DNA from: Lampris incognitus
Taxonomy: Eukaryota; Chordata; Actinopteri; Lampriformes; Lampridae
DNA length: 64,000 nucleotides
NCBI RefSeq assembly: GCF_029633865.1
Contig: NC_079212.1
Coordinates: forward strand, 102,510,933 to 102,574,932
Direction: 5' to 3'
The first letter of the stretch is position 1. Each line of letters starts with the position of its first letter. The position numbers and the translations under genes are program-made. The notes under the pieces were generated by a model. That model searched no databases. It was not told the DNA's origin and saw only the letters and a program-made list of their open reading frames with translations. Below, piece by piece: positions 10,881-22,333 of this stretch.

Positions 10881-12390
10881 TTTATTAAAATGGTCAGTCA
10901 TTTCATCTGAGTGTGACTCAACTGTTCCCTTCTCTTGTGACTCAAAATGAATACTAACTGGAATGCCCAATTTATATCTAGTTGGGAATTTCAATAAACA
11001 TTTGATTGATTTTCTATTAACACGATACCAACCTGAGTACAGCATAAGCATTTTTTTTCCTTCGGTTTCAGAAATAATGGAAAATAAATGTTGGTCTCCA
11101 ATCTCCTGTGTTAAAAAACCGACACTCATCTCTCATTACTTGTACACAATAAATCCAATAAGACTAAAATTCATCACAAATATGAATATAGAATAAATGT
11201 CTGAATCATGCTCAAACACAAGGTTTTGACTGTTAATCAAAAAGCCCAAGTTTTGTGTGTCAAGAAAACAATTCCTTCTACTTGTAAAAGGGGTATTTCA
11301 AACCTTTCAAATAGCACACTTTGCTTTTTTTGTTATTTTGTCTGCTCTTGTAGTAACTGGGAGCTATCAGGGAGCAGTGACCTCTATTTTCTCGTTTTAT
11401 GTTTTTTGTTTTTTTTTATTTGCTTCATTCCTATGCATGCCCTATAATTTGAAGAAAGCCTATCAGACAATACACATTCATCGGTAACACAACACTCTTG
11501 AGGACATTCTTTACTGTTGACATCATTGAGAATCTGTCTGCAACCTCCACCTGCTGCATCATTGTCCTATATATATAATTCCAAGTACAGCCTCTCTGGC
11601 ATAACTGCTGTGCTGAAACATACATCTTCAGCACTCGGGGCACTTGGAACACAAAAAGCATTACACTGACATACATGAAGAATTATAAGGATGGCCTATA
11701 GGTCAGTCATTCTCTGTAACCCCATAAGAACGTTATACAACCCAATCTACGGTCGCTAACCTCGCTTTGAGAAGCAGCGCACTACTGGCTGCTGTTGTGA
11801 TGGATTCCTGTAATCTGACGGTGCAGTTCAGCACTAGTGTATCATTCTTATCAGCTCCCATGATGCAATGGGGCCTTAATGTGGGAAATTGCTGCCATTT
11901 GCAGTTTTACACTAGAAACTGAAATGATCACACACTGTTTCTCTCGCTCTCTCACTTTCTTTCTCTCTTGCCATTGCTCACTCTTTATTGGGTGTTCTTT
12001 GTTGTTAAATTATGGAGAAGTGTCTCCAATCTAAAATTATTGTCCTTTCTGATTGTAGTAAAGACAAAACTGCATTCATTATGTTGCAAAAAGCACCCCA
12101 GTAAATAATATGCCAAACAGTTTCATGACGCTATTCTGTTGCATCCCCATTTATTACTCCGCCTTGCATCCTCTGTACTGTCCCTGCTACGCCTGCCAGT
12201 TTCCTGCCTTTGACTCAGCCTCACTTAAGCTGTTATCAGACTACACGAATTCAGCCCGATGCTGATACGATTTTGTCGTTGCCAACAAATTTCCAGCATC
12301 GGGCTCGATTATGAACGTCAGGAACGATGAATGTGCGTCTTTACCCAGTATATTCAATTCAGTTCAATTCAATTCAAATCAATTCAGTAC
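10881..12390. other. Non-coding sequence, no gene seen
   Basis: Open frames near 10963-11487 are low-complexity and hydrophobic from T-rich DNA and show no domain. The AATTC-rich run at 12352-12390 is a simple repeat. Confidence 0.4.
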
Positions 12391-12542
12391 TGTAGCGAAT
12401 TCGGGGGGCAGCCCGGGAACCACCGCAGCCAGGACGCGAACCCGGATCTCCCGCACCGCGGGCAACAGCGTTAACCAGTCGACTAAAAGGATCCGACCCG
12501 TTAGCCAGGGGCTAGCGAATCTATTTATCCGTGCACGTTATA
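12391..12542 (-). mobile_element. 152-bp LTR with tRNA-like core (family of 58968-59119)
   Basis: Reads TGTAGCGAATTCGG...CGTTATA on the plus strand. Its reverse complement aligns along its whole length with the LTR at 58968-59119, and both are exactly 152 bp. Shared blocks include TAACGTGCA.GGATAA at the start, CCCGCGGTGCGGG in the middle, a B-box-like GGTTCGCGTCC (complement of 12432-12442) and CGAATTCGCTACA at the end. It may be a solo LTR or the 3-prime LTR of a minus-strand element. Confidence 0.7.
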
Positions 12543-12959
12543 CTACCTGTAATGTGTTTAAAATGGGACACACGTCTCAGTTGGGAGCCATGTTGTTTAT
12601 TCCGCAATGTGAACCAAGGTACGGGTGCTGTGTAGGGACAGAACAGACTGCATCTCCGGAATCCAAATGCAATGTGTTCACTTTCCCTCTTAAACAAAAA
12701 TAAACATTCATTGAACTTTATTTGTGTCAATAAACACAGCACCTGTTTACGTCTAAATGTGATTCTACACACAATAACTTGGAGGAGTGTTTACCAGCGC
12801 TTCACTTTCTTAAGGTGAGAAAAACAACTCAAAACATCAAACTCAACTCAAACTCAAACCACTTACAGATTCAGTCTATCAGGAGGCTTCACAACTCGGC
12901 CCCGCCTAGTAGTAAGCTGTTCAGCTGGCGGAGCTTAAGTGGGGCTCAAAGGTATTTTA

Positions 12960-14647
12960 GGTGGTGAGTGTGGCAGTTCAGGAAGAGCTAGAGGTTGTGG
13001 CTCCTTCTCAGTTAGTGGATCTGATAGTTCAGTTCAAGGTTCATCCCGAACCCAGTGGCGTGGATGGTTGGTGGCTGCAGTGCTTCTGCAGAGGTGTTGG
13101 CTGTTGCGGCGGTACTCCTTGTTCCCACAGTCCACAACATAGGACCGCTGAGCACTGATGTGGTTTAACTACAACTCCTGCGGACCGTTTGTGGTTGCCA
13201 GGATAGGGTTGCATCCTAACCTCATCCCCAGGCTTAAGGGCAACACGAGATTTGCCTGCTCTCTTGCGGTCATAGTAGAACTTTTGGATGTCCTTACTTT
13301 TGTCCAGCAGACGCTTTACTTTGAGAGGGTCATAGGCTGGTGGTGCGAGTAGCACACGAGCAGTAGGCAGCTTATTACGTGGCCTCTTGCCCATGAGCAG
13401 CTGAGCTGGCGACAGTCCTACTGACTCAAGTGGAGTAGTTCTATAGATCAACAGTGCAAGGTGTTTGTCTGGCGCTTTACTCCAAAGCCTCTTCACAGTT
13501 TGAACTGCGTGCTCTGCTTCACCATTTGAATGTGGCGTGTGTGGTGAAGATGTGTTGTGTGAGATACCATAACTCTTGCAGAAGTCTTTAAATTCCTCTG
13601 AGGAATACTGGGGGTCGCTTTATGTCCGTAGAGTGGCAGGGATGCCATGCCTGCTGAACTGAGCTTTCAGAGTCTCTATGGTGGTGCGACTGTGCATGTC
13701 TTTCGGTTCATTAATTTCAATAAATTTTGAGTAGTAATCCACTAGGAGGATATACCGTTTGCCTTCAAACTCAAACAGATCTGATGCCATCTCCTCAAAT
13801 GGCAGCTCTAGTGTTTCTGTTGGCTTGAGTGGTTGTTTTGGGTAGTTTATTTTGGAAATCAGCACATTTGCTGCAATTTTTGATTATTTCTTCGATTTCA
13901 GCACTCATGCCTGGCCAGTATAGCACTTCATGGGCTCGCTGTTTACTCTTCACTATTCCTAAGTGAGATTTGTGTATAAGCCTTAGCATGTGCTCTTGCA
14001 TGGTGGGGGGCACTACTATACGTAGTCCTTTGTATACAACTCCATCAGATAACACAAACTGGCTTCTTGAGTCCCAATATGGCTGAACAGGAATTGGCAC
14101 TTCCCGTCTGTGTCCTGGCCAGCCATGCTGAACTGTCTGTTGGAGACAGCTTAGCTCTTCTTTTGTGCACTGCTGCAGTTCTGTGTACTTCTGGTCGCTA
14201 ACTGCAACAAAGTTGAGCATGGAGACAAACTGTAGGCCATCCATCTCCGGCATGCTCCCTGGAAGCTGTGCTCTGGACAGCGTGTCAGGCAGCTCCATGT
14301 CCTTTCCTCTCCTGTACTTGACTGTTAAATCATACCATTGTAGTCAAAGACACATTCTCTGGATGTGCATGGGGGTAGACAGCAGTGATTTTTTTTTAAA
14401 GATATCTTCAAGAGGCTTGTGGTCACTGTATATTGTGACATGCGTTCCAAATATGTAGTTGTGAAACTTGATGCAGGCATGAACAATGGAGAGCGTATCC
14501 TTTTCAATTTGCGCAAAGTGTGTTTCTGCGTCAGTCAGTGACCTGGATGAGAAGGCAATGGGGTGACTGTCCTGCAGCAAAACCGCTCCTAGTCCAGTGC
14601 TGCTGGCATCACAGTGTATTTCGATAGGCTTTGTGGGGTCTAGCGAG
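12960..14647 (-). pseudogene. Gypsy-type pol fragment: RNase H and integrase
   Basis: Decayed LTR-retrotransposon pol on the minus strand, upstream to downstream from 14640 to 12960. RNase H comes first (GAVLLQDSHPIAFSSRS near 14590-14540 and YSDHKPLEDIF near 14420). Next is the integrase zinc-binding part (HKSHLGIVKSKQRAHE near 13960 and CSKCADFQ near 13870), then the core (LVDYYSKFIEI near 13730), and the C-terminal segment with SPAQLLMGKRPRNKLP near 13400-13370. Stops and frameshifts break it into at least four pieces. Protease and RT are absent. The integrase sequence is related to, but distinct from, the pol at 52187-54648. Confidence 0.85.
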
Positions 14648-14679
14648 GCTAGCGAGTCTATTTATCCGTGCACGTTACA
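14648..14679 (-). mobile_element. 32-bp fragment of the 152-bp LTR family
   Basis: GCTAGCGAGTCTATTTATCC and the following GTGCACGTTACA match the 5-prime end (minus sense) of the 152-bp LTR at 12391-12542. It directly abuts the gypsy pol fragment. Confidence 0.6.
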
Positions 14680-16108
14680 ATACTTTATTGCAGACTTGAG
14701 GTCCATTAAGCCATCTGGTACTCGGTAAACGTGAAGAGATCAGAAGAAAGCATCTGCACAGGTCGCCATCTTTCGTGACCCCCTCCCCCTATCCTCTCTG
14801 GTGGACCAACTGCTGCTGGGTGACATAAAACATGTCACTACCCTTGCGATTCAAAATGTTTGGCAGAAAGGTCACCATAGACACAAGTTTGTATCAGTCC
14901 ATGTTATTGTAAATGCAAGGGCTTTCATCAATGGCCAATACACTGAATTGTCATTGTGTCACCCTGTTTGCCGAAAAACAGTAACTTAACAGATATTTAA
15001 ATGAGAATCTTTGAGACTGCCACTCTAAATTAGATTGAAGTTTTCAAATAAACATTGGATTAAAAAAAAGTTTAATCTTAAATGGATTGCCTTTAGAGCA
15101 GCAGGTGCAGGTTATCACATCACTGATAAAATGCAAAGCTTTACTGGTACAAATAGTCAGGGACATTTATGTATTTCAACCAATATTGATGTAAGAGTCT
15201 GATATAGTGATAGTAGCCTGTAATAATAACATAGCATTTCTCAGATTAAGTGGTAGTCCTATATGCCTTCGCAGTGATGGAGCTGAATGTTGGATGGAAG
15301 TGTTGAAATAAAATGACACTGGAGGCAACTTGTTTTTTTTTTTCATTTCTTTTTCACAAGGCAACATTTTTTTTTCATTTACGCGTGTTGAATTGTTGCC
15401 ATCCTCAGTGGGATTTCCAACATTATTTGCCTAAATTCAAGTCATATCTTTGCTGTGTCAGTGCAGTCGGGTGGTATTTATTTAATTTTTATCTTGTCCC
15501 TCATATCAGCACTTGCGAAAAAATGCTAAAAATACTAAGGACGTGATCTCATTTTCATTAATTATTTTTAGGCTCATGTTTACCGGAATAACTTCGTAGC
15601 GGTTTGGCTGGTATTAATATTGCTTTAATTCAGTTTGACAAGCCCGAAGGGGGTCAAGGGAATGGATCAACACCTATGAATGAAGAAGCGCCCGGTAAGG
15701 GGAAAAGAGTGGTATGGACTTTCAGAAAAATGGGAGCTTTTCACGGAACACAAATGGAATGGATTTGAGAAGTGGAAAGGACTCTGAAGAGAGGTAAATG
15801 TGAGCCAGCAAAATCACATAGTTTTAGAAGGTTAAATTGAGAATCCGTCAAAACAGTTATAATGGGGAGAACAAATATGGCTCTTCTGAGCTTTGAAAGG
15901 GGAAGGGGGTTGCCTACAATTCACACCCATAATATGTGCTGCATGCATATACAAATGTGGGCTTGCAGGAATGCAGTAGGAAGATGTGTTGATTGAGACA
16001 TGACAGCTGAGTGACTCCTAGGATAGGAGACAGGCTCCCTATCTGGAATAAAAAATTGACATCTCTCAAATAAAATCGCAAATAAACACACACGCACACA
16101 GAAATGTC
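14680..16108. other. Non-coding sequence, no gene seen
   Basis: No recognised domain or repeat apart from T-rich tracts near 15333 and 15366. Confidence 0.4.
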
Positions 16109-16116
16109 CTCTAACA

Positions 16117-16681
16117 CAGTGTTTCTCAACCGGGGGTCCGCGGACCCCTAGTGGTTCGTGGTGTAATTGCAAGGGGTCCGTGAAAATAAAATAGCTTTAA
16201 AAAAAAGATCCTATGACATTTATAGAAATAGGATTATTTTACTCAAATGTGACTGAGACTTTTATCTACCTAAACTATAAAGGGTAACAGGACTTTTTTC
16301 TCTAATTACATCTGTTTCACAAGTGTAATTTATTGTATTTAATAAGAGATCTCGCTCCCGTTTGCATTGTTAAAAGTTACTGCCTTAAAAATTCTGTTGT
16401 TACATACATCTGAAAGTTACTGAATACATATTCTGTTTTGTTACATATATCTGAAAGTTGCTGCATAAGAATTCTGTTTTGTTAACTATATCTAAGTTAC
16501 AACTGAAAGCTCTTATTTTTGCCCCAAAGAGTGAATAAATGCTATAATGCGATTTAAAATGCAATTTCTCCTGTTTCTATCAAATTGCAACCCTCCTACC
16601 CCAAGACCAGGTGGAGGGGTCCTCAGGGTAGATCAAAAATACGCAGGGGGTCCAGGACCCCAAAAAGGTTGAGAACCACTG
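16117..16681. mobile_element. hAT-type MITE (565 bp)
   Basis: Non-autonomous DNA transposon. The ends CAGTGTTTCTCAACC (16117) and the complement of GGTTGAGAACCACTG (ending 16681) match at 14 of 15 positions. An exact 8-bp duplication CTCTAACA flanks it at 16109-16116 and 16682-16689. Both the 8-bp duplication and the CAGTG-type ends are hAT hallmarks. There is no transposase inside. Confidence 0.92.
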
Positions 16682-16689
16682 CTCTAACA

Positions 16690-17551
16690 TATCCACATGG
16701 ATAAATTTACTCCCACTAGTACAAATTCACACAAATATTCAAGCACATAGTCACACACCTACACATTCAACCAAATACGCATGGAAGCCCAAACCACACA
16801 AAACAAGCAGAGTGGTTCTTTGTTCTGCCCCGACCGGGTGGTTCAGACAGATCACCTCATACCATGTGGGCCCAAGTCTAACCACAATGCTGAGTGTGAG
16901 TCTGGTTAAGATTCTCTATTGCACATCTCCCACCTCTCTCCCTACCTTCTGTCTCTCTCCAATATCCTATCCAAATAAATGGAATATATAGTATATAAAG
17001 AATATTCCTTTGGAATACCCTCGGTGTAGTCAATATCCATGCAACACTCTCTGTAACTGCCCCTGGTTCTCGAAAGCAGACGCGGAGAGTCTCGACTGGT
17101 GCTCGATAGGGTGTTTATTTTTCCCCTCTCTCCCGCTCTCCTTCACCGTCTCGTAACACCGTGAAAACTAGACAGATACACAAAATGGCATCAATATACC
17201 GTCCTACCTAGCTTCACATAACAAGAAATATAGAGGGGACATAAATTTCACTGTACAAAACAATTACACTGAAATAAATTGTACATGAACACGTTTCCAT
17301 ATTACAGCAGACAACGTAACGTAGCTAGCATTGCTAGACAGATCCTGAATGTGAAACGAGGCGAAATAGCCATTTACCTTATTCCGCAGACCAAGGGTGT
17401 TAAAAGAAAAGGAAATCCGCTGCTTTCTTCGTGAAAGAAGGTAAGTAAAAACATTTACACTTGCAATAAACGTAGGTAAGTCTCTTTTTCAAAAACATAA
17501 AGGAAAAGTTTGTCTTTTCTTTTTAGGTTCGTTACTTGACATGTAGCGTCT
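16690..17551. other. Non-coding, possible old LTR and exon-like piece
   Basis: 17052-17160 begins TGTAACTGCCCC and contains GTGTTTATTTTT, the complement of an AATAAA-type signal, as in minus-strand LTRs elsewhere in the window; this is weak. At 17510-17526 a pyrimidine tract ends TTTTAG, a possible splice acceptor. No protein is recognised. Confidence 0.3.
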
Positions 17552-20500
17552 AACCCAGCCACTGAGGATGCACAAGCCAGTGCATCCTTAGTGCCGGTCC
17601 CAAGCCCGGACAAATGGGGAGGGTTGCGTCAGGAAGGGCATCCGGCGTAAAATCTTTGCCAAATCAAATATGCGGATCATAAATAAGACTTACATACCGG
17701 ATCGGTCGAGGCCCGGGTTACCAACGACCGCCACCGGTACTGTTAACCAGCAGGGTGTCGGTGGACACTATGCTACTGTTGGGCGAAGGAGAAGGAGAGG
17801 AGGAAAGCATGTCCAGAGGCAGCTAGAGAGGAGGAAGGGTAGGCATGTGGAGGTGAGAGTTGGAACTTTGAATGTTGGCACTATGACTGGTAAAGGGAGA
17901 GAGCTGGCTGACATGATGGAAAGAAGAAAGGTAGGCATACTGTGTGTGCAAGAGACCAGGTGGAAGGGGAGTAAGGCCAGGAGTATCGGAGGTGGGTTCA
18001 AACTCTTCTACCATGGTGTGAATTGGAGGAGAAATGGGGTAGGGGTAATTCTGAAGGAAGAGTATGTCAAGAGCGTGCTGGAGGTGAAGAGAGTGTCAGA
18101 CAGAGTGATGAGTATGAAGCTGGAAATTGAAGGTTTATTGCTGAATGTTATCAGCCCATATGCCCCGCAAGTTGGGTGTGAGATGGATGAAAAAGAAGAA
18201 TTCTGGAATGAGTTGGACGACATGGTGGAGAGGGTACCCAAGGAGGAGAGAGTGGTGATTGGAGCCGACTTCAATGGACATGTTGGTGAAGGGAACAGAG
18301 GTGATGAGGAGGTGATGGGAAAGTATAGAGTCAAGAAGAGAAATGTGGAAGGACAGATGGTGGTCGATTTTGCGAAAAGGATGGAAATGGCTGTGGTGAA
18401 TACATATTTCAAGAAGAGGGAGGAACACAGGGTGACGTACAAGAGTGGAGGAAAGTGCACACAGGTGGTCTATATCTTATGTAGAAGGCACCATCTAAAA
18501 GGGATTGGAGACTGCAAGGTGGTGACAGGGGAGAGCGTAGCCAGGCAGCATCGGATGGTGGTCTGTAGGATGACTTTGGAGACCAAGAAGAGGAAGCGAG
18601 TGAAGACACAGCCGAAGATCAAATGGTGGAAGTTGAAGAAGGAAGACTGTTGTGTGGAGTTCAGGCAGGAGTTAAGACAGGCACTGGGTGGTAGTGAAGA
18701 GTTGCCAGATGGCTGGAAAACCACTGCAGAAATAGTGAGGGAGACAGCTAGGAAGGTACTTGGTGTGTCATCAGGACAGAGGAAGGAAGACAAGGAGACT
18801 TGGTGGTGGAATGAGGAAGTACAGCAAATTATACAGAGGAAAAGGTTGGCAAAGAAGAAGTGGGATAGTCAGAGAGATGAAGAAAGTAGACAGGAGTACA
18901 AGGAGATGCAGCATAAAGCAAAGAGAGAGGTGGCAAAGGCAAAGGAAAAGGCGTATGGTGAGTTGTATGACAGATTAGACACTAAGGAAGGAGAAAAGGA
19001 CTTGTACCGATTGGCTAGACAGAGGGACCAAGTTGCAAAGGATGTGCAGCAAGTTAGGGCGATCAAGGATAGAGATGGAAATGTGCTGACAAGCGAGGAG
19101 AGTGTGCTAAGAAGGTGGAAGGAATACTTTGAGGGGCTGATGAATGAAGAAAATGAGAGAGAGAGAAGGTTGGATGATGTAGGGATAGTGAATCAGGAAG
19201 TTCAGCGGATTAGCAAGGAGGAAGTGAGGGCAGCTATGAAGAGGATGAAGAATGGAAAGGCAGTTGGTCCTGATGACATACCTGTGGAGGCATGGAGATG
19301 TTTAGGAGAGATGGCAGTGGAGTTTCTAACTAGATTGTTTAACACAATCCTGGAAAGTGAGAGGATGCCTGAGGAGTGGAGAAGAAGCATACTGGTACCG
19401 ATTTTCAAGAACAAGGGCGATGTGCAGAACTGTAACAACTACAGAGGTATAAAGTTGATCAGCCACAGCATGAAGATTTGGGAAAGAGTAATAGAAGCTA
19501 GGTTAAGAGGAGAGGTGACGATCAGCGAGCAGCAGTATGGTTTCATGCCACGAAAGAGCACCACAGATGCGATGTTTGCTTTGAGAATGTTGATTGAGAA
19601 GTATAGAGAAGGCCAGAAAGAGTTGCATTGTGTCTTTGTAGATTTAGAGAAAGCTTATGACAGAGTACCGAGAGAGGAGGTGTGGTATTGTATGAGGAAG
19701 TCAGGAGTTGCAGAGAAGTATGTAGGAGTGGTGCAGGATACGTATGAGGGAAGTGTGACAATGGTGAGGTGTGCGGTTGGAATGACGGATGGGTTCAAGG
19801 TGGAGGTGGGATTACATCAAGGATCGGCTCTTAGCCCTTTCTTGTTTGCAATGGTGATGGACAGGTTGATGGACAAGATCAGGCAGGAGTCTCCATGGAC
19901 GATGATGTTCGCGGATGACATTGTGATCTGTAGTGAGAGTAGGGTGCAGGTTGAGGAGAGCCTGGAGAGGTGGAGGTATGCACTAGAGAGAAGAGGAATG
20001 AAAGTCAGTAGGAGCAAGACGGAATACCTATGCGTGAATGAGAGAGAGGACAGTGGAATGGTCAGGATGCAAGGAGTGGAGGTGACAAAGACATCTGAGT
20101 TTAAATACTTGGGGTCAACTGTCCAAAGTAACGGGGAGTGCAGTAGAGAGGTGAAAAAGAGAGTGCAGGCAGGTTGGAGTGGGTGGAGAAGTGTGTCAGG
20201 AGTGATTTGCGACAGAAGGGTACCAGCAAGAGTTAAAGGGAAAGTTTACAAGATGGTTGTGAGACCAGCTATGTTATATGGTTTGGAGACAGTGGCACTG
20301 ACGAAAAGACAGGAGGCAGAGCTGGAGGTGGCAGAGTTGAAGATGCTAAGATTTTCACTGGGAGTAACGAAGAAGGACAGGATTAGGAACGATTATATTA
20401 GAGGGACAGCTCAGGTTGGACGGTTTGGAGACAAAGCAAGAGAGGCAAGATTGAGATGGCTTGGACATGTGTGGAGGAGAGATGCTGAGTATATTGGGAG

Positions 20501-20688
20501 AAGGATGCTGAATATGGAGCTGCCAGGGAAGAGGAGAAGAGGAAGGCCAAAGAGGAGGTTTATGGATGTGGTGAGGGAAGACATGCAGGTGGCTGGTGTG
20601 ACAGAGGAAGACGCAGAAGACAGGAAGAAATGGAAACGGATGATCCGCTGTGGCGACCCCTAACGGGAGCAGCCGAAAGTAGTAGTAG
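17552..20688 (+). mobile_element. Full-length RTE-clade LINE
   Basis: A 3137-bp non-LTR element. It is bounded by a perfect 18-bp target-site duplication ACTTGACATGTAGCGTCT at 17534-17551 and 20689-20706. It has a short 5-prime UTR (about 118 bp), one long ORF and a very short 3-prime UTR ending in AGTAGTAGT, all typical of RTE. The exact duplication and uninterrupted ORF suggest recent insertion. A decayed relative lies at 26805-32580 on the minus strand and a miniature derivative at 33571-33690. Confidence 0.95.
17670..20663 (+). CDS. RTE endonuclease-reverse transcriptase polyprotein
   Basis: A 997-residue single ORF. The AP-like endonuclease is about residues 60-290, with GTLNVGTM near 63, CVQETRW near 92 and GADFNGHVG near 199. 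A linker rich in Lys/Glu follows. The reverse transcriptase is about 500-800: GPDDIPVEAW, NYRGIKLISHSMKIWERV, VFVDLEKAYDRVPRE, GLHQGSALSPFLFA and the catalytic FADD at residues 747-750. The C-terminal region ends MIRCGDP, just before the conserved CGACCCCTAACGGGAGC 3-prime end. One oddity: in the endonuclease, CTQVVYILCRR has Val where the copy at 31340 has Asp (QVDYIL), an otherwise conserved acidic position, so the nuclease may be impaired. The ATG chosen gives the longest frame; a later start near residue 60 is possible. Confidence 0.93.
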   Translation: MRIINKTYIPDRSRPGLPTTATGTVNQQGVGGHYATVGRRRRRGGKHVQRQLERRKGRHVEVRVGTLNVGTMTGKGRELADMMERRKVGILCVQETRWKGSKARSIGGGFKLFYHGVNWRRNGVGVILKEEYVKSVLEVKRVSDRVMSMKLEIEGLLLNVISPYAPQVGCEMDEKEEFWNELDDMVERVPKEERVVIGADFNGHVGEGNRGDEEVMGKYRVKKRNVEGQMVVDFAKRMEMAVVNTYFKKREEHRVTYKSGGKCTQVVYILCRRHHLKGIGDCKVVTGESVARQHRMVVCRMTLETKKRKRVKTQPKIKWWKLKKEDCCVEFRQELRQALGGSEELPDGWKTTAEIVRETARKVLGVSSGQRKEDKETWWWNEEVQQIIQRKRLAKKKWDSQRDEESRQEYKEMQHKAKREVAKAKEKAYGELYDRLDTKEGEKDLYRLARQRDQVAKDVQQVRAIKDRDGNVLTSEESVLRRWKEYFEGLMNEENERERRLDDVGIVNQEVQRISKEEVRAAMKRMKNGKAVGPDDIPVEAWRCLGEMAVEFLTRLFNTILESERMPEEWRRSILVPIFKNKGDVQNCNNYRGIKLISHSMKIWERVIEARLRGEVTISEQQYGFMPRKSTTDAMFALRMLIEKYREGQKELHCVFVDLEKAYDRVPREEVWYCMRKSGVAEKYVGVVQDTYEGSVTMVRCAVGMTDGFKVEVGLHQGSALSPFLFAMVMDRLMDKIRQESPWTMMFADDIVICSESRVQVEESLERWRYALERRGMKVSRSKTEYLCVNEREDSGMVRMQGVEVTKTSEFKYLGSTVQSNGECSREVKKRVQAGWSGWRSVSGVICDRRVPARVKGKVYKMVVRPAMLYGLETVALTKRQEAELEVAELKMLRFSLGVTKKDRIRNDYIRGTAQVGRFGDKAREARLRWLGHVWRRDAEYIGRRMLNMELPGKRRRGRPKRRFMDVVREDMQVAGVTEEDAEDRKKWKRMIRCGDP

Positions 20689-20706
20689 ACTTGACATGTA
20701 GCGTCT

Positions 20707-21800
20707 CCTAGCCTTCACGTGCCGCCAAGCTCTGACTCAATGACACACTTCCGCTCTACAGCATCAACAACAAGGAAAAGATCGCCCTCACGTGGACATC
20801 ACAGGTAAGTACATGAAATAAGTCAACGTATATATAGTGCCAACAGCTTGCGAACGGGTAAACCAATAACAGGTAAGAGAAAATGTCAAATCACCGTAAA
20901 TGCAAATCTGTATACTAAACATAAATATGGAACCAAAAAATGGCAGATCAATAGTTGCCATTTACACTCTCAAATGTGTGCAGGGCCGCGCACATACACA
21001 AACACACACGTGCATGTGTTGTTGTTTACTGCAGCATTAAGGCTCAAAGCATCCACTTGTATAATATGCTCAAATTCCAGTGGGGCTACTTGCATGCAGT
21101 TACATTGATAAACAAGCCCAGGAAGAAATGCATGCTACCCAAAGAAATATATTTTTAAAAAAATAGATAACTATTACCAGAATTCAAATACAGAGAGCAT
21201 CCCATTCTACCGTTGCTTTTATCCCAAGAACCCACAAGTTTCAGGAAAGGCATGCGTTTAGCCTGCACGGTCCCAATGGGGATGAAACCCTTAACCCTTT
21301 CAGCATTAACATTGTGCTCTGCTGATTGAGCAAAGGTGAATCACGCGACATGGCCCATACCAACATGAGAAGATTAAGAGACCTCTTATCAGCCAGACAT
21401 GCCAGGCAGTGACAGGCATCGTGGGGAATGATAAATAGTTTAACATATACCTGCGGTCAAGCAGTAAAAATCCATCTGCAGTTTCACTCATAACTGAATT
21501 CATTTTTATTCCATAAGAAGGAATCATGTATGCACTTATTATGTTAGGAGAGAGCTTTTCAACTAAATGTTTTAATTACAGTGTATTTCAAATGTCAATT
21601 TAAATATTTTAAATGGATTTCCCCCCCTATTTTAATCTCTGAATACAAGAGAAGCTTCAGTAAATTGGGGAACTGAGTAAATCGGTAGATTGATTTTCTG
21701 GTCTCAATGAAAAATAACCAGCATTTGACTGGTGATTACTGCTCTATCCCCATCAAGAGTCTACGGTGTATAAGTATGCATGTATAGTCTCTAGAACAAG
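20707..21800. other. Non-coding sequence, no gene seen
   Basis: Begins with a possible exon end: CATCACAG followed by GTAAGTAC at 20797-20812. No recognised protein or repeat otherwise. Confidence 0.35.
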
Positions 21801-22333
21801 GGTGCTGGCCTGGCACAGGATCAGTATGGTTGCAGTACTCGAGAATGGACTTAGTCTTGAGTCTGGTCTCAAGTCTGGATTTTGAAGGTCTCGATCTCGT
21901 CTGGGACTTGGCTGCATAATGACTTGGACTTGGCTCGGTCTCAGACAGTACAGACTCGCAATCATTTTTCAAGACCAGTCAAGTACAAGATTTTTTTTAA
22001 ATTAATGTAAAAGTTCTACTGTGTAGATCACCAATGTGCAAGCTAATCTATTTTTCTTCTTTATTGTTATTATTAAGTCCTTGAAACACTGGAAAATTAA
22101 AATTTTACATATTTCCTCCTTGTCGGAGGTAAAAAAATAGATATTGGTGTAGTGAAATTTACTTTCACTATGGAGAGACTATTCGAGTTACAAACCAGGG
22201 CTATTCCAGCCCTGGTCTGTAACTAATGTCTTGTCCTGCTCTGAAACACCAATCCCAGTCCTGACTCCTGTCCAGTTTTCCTCTGTTACCAATTTGTCCC
22301 AAAGTGTATTTAGGTTTGGCTGTTTAGTTTGTT

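Noticed and set aside
17768-20017. Numerous minus-strand ORFs under the RTE polyprotein
   Set aside because: Shadows of the sense coding region without domains.
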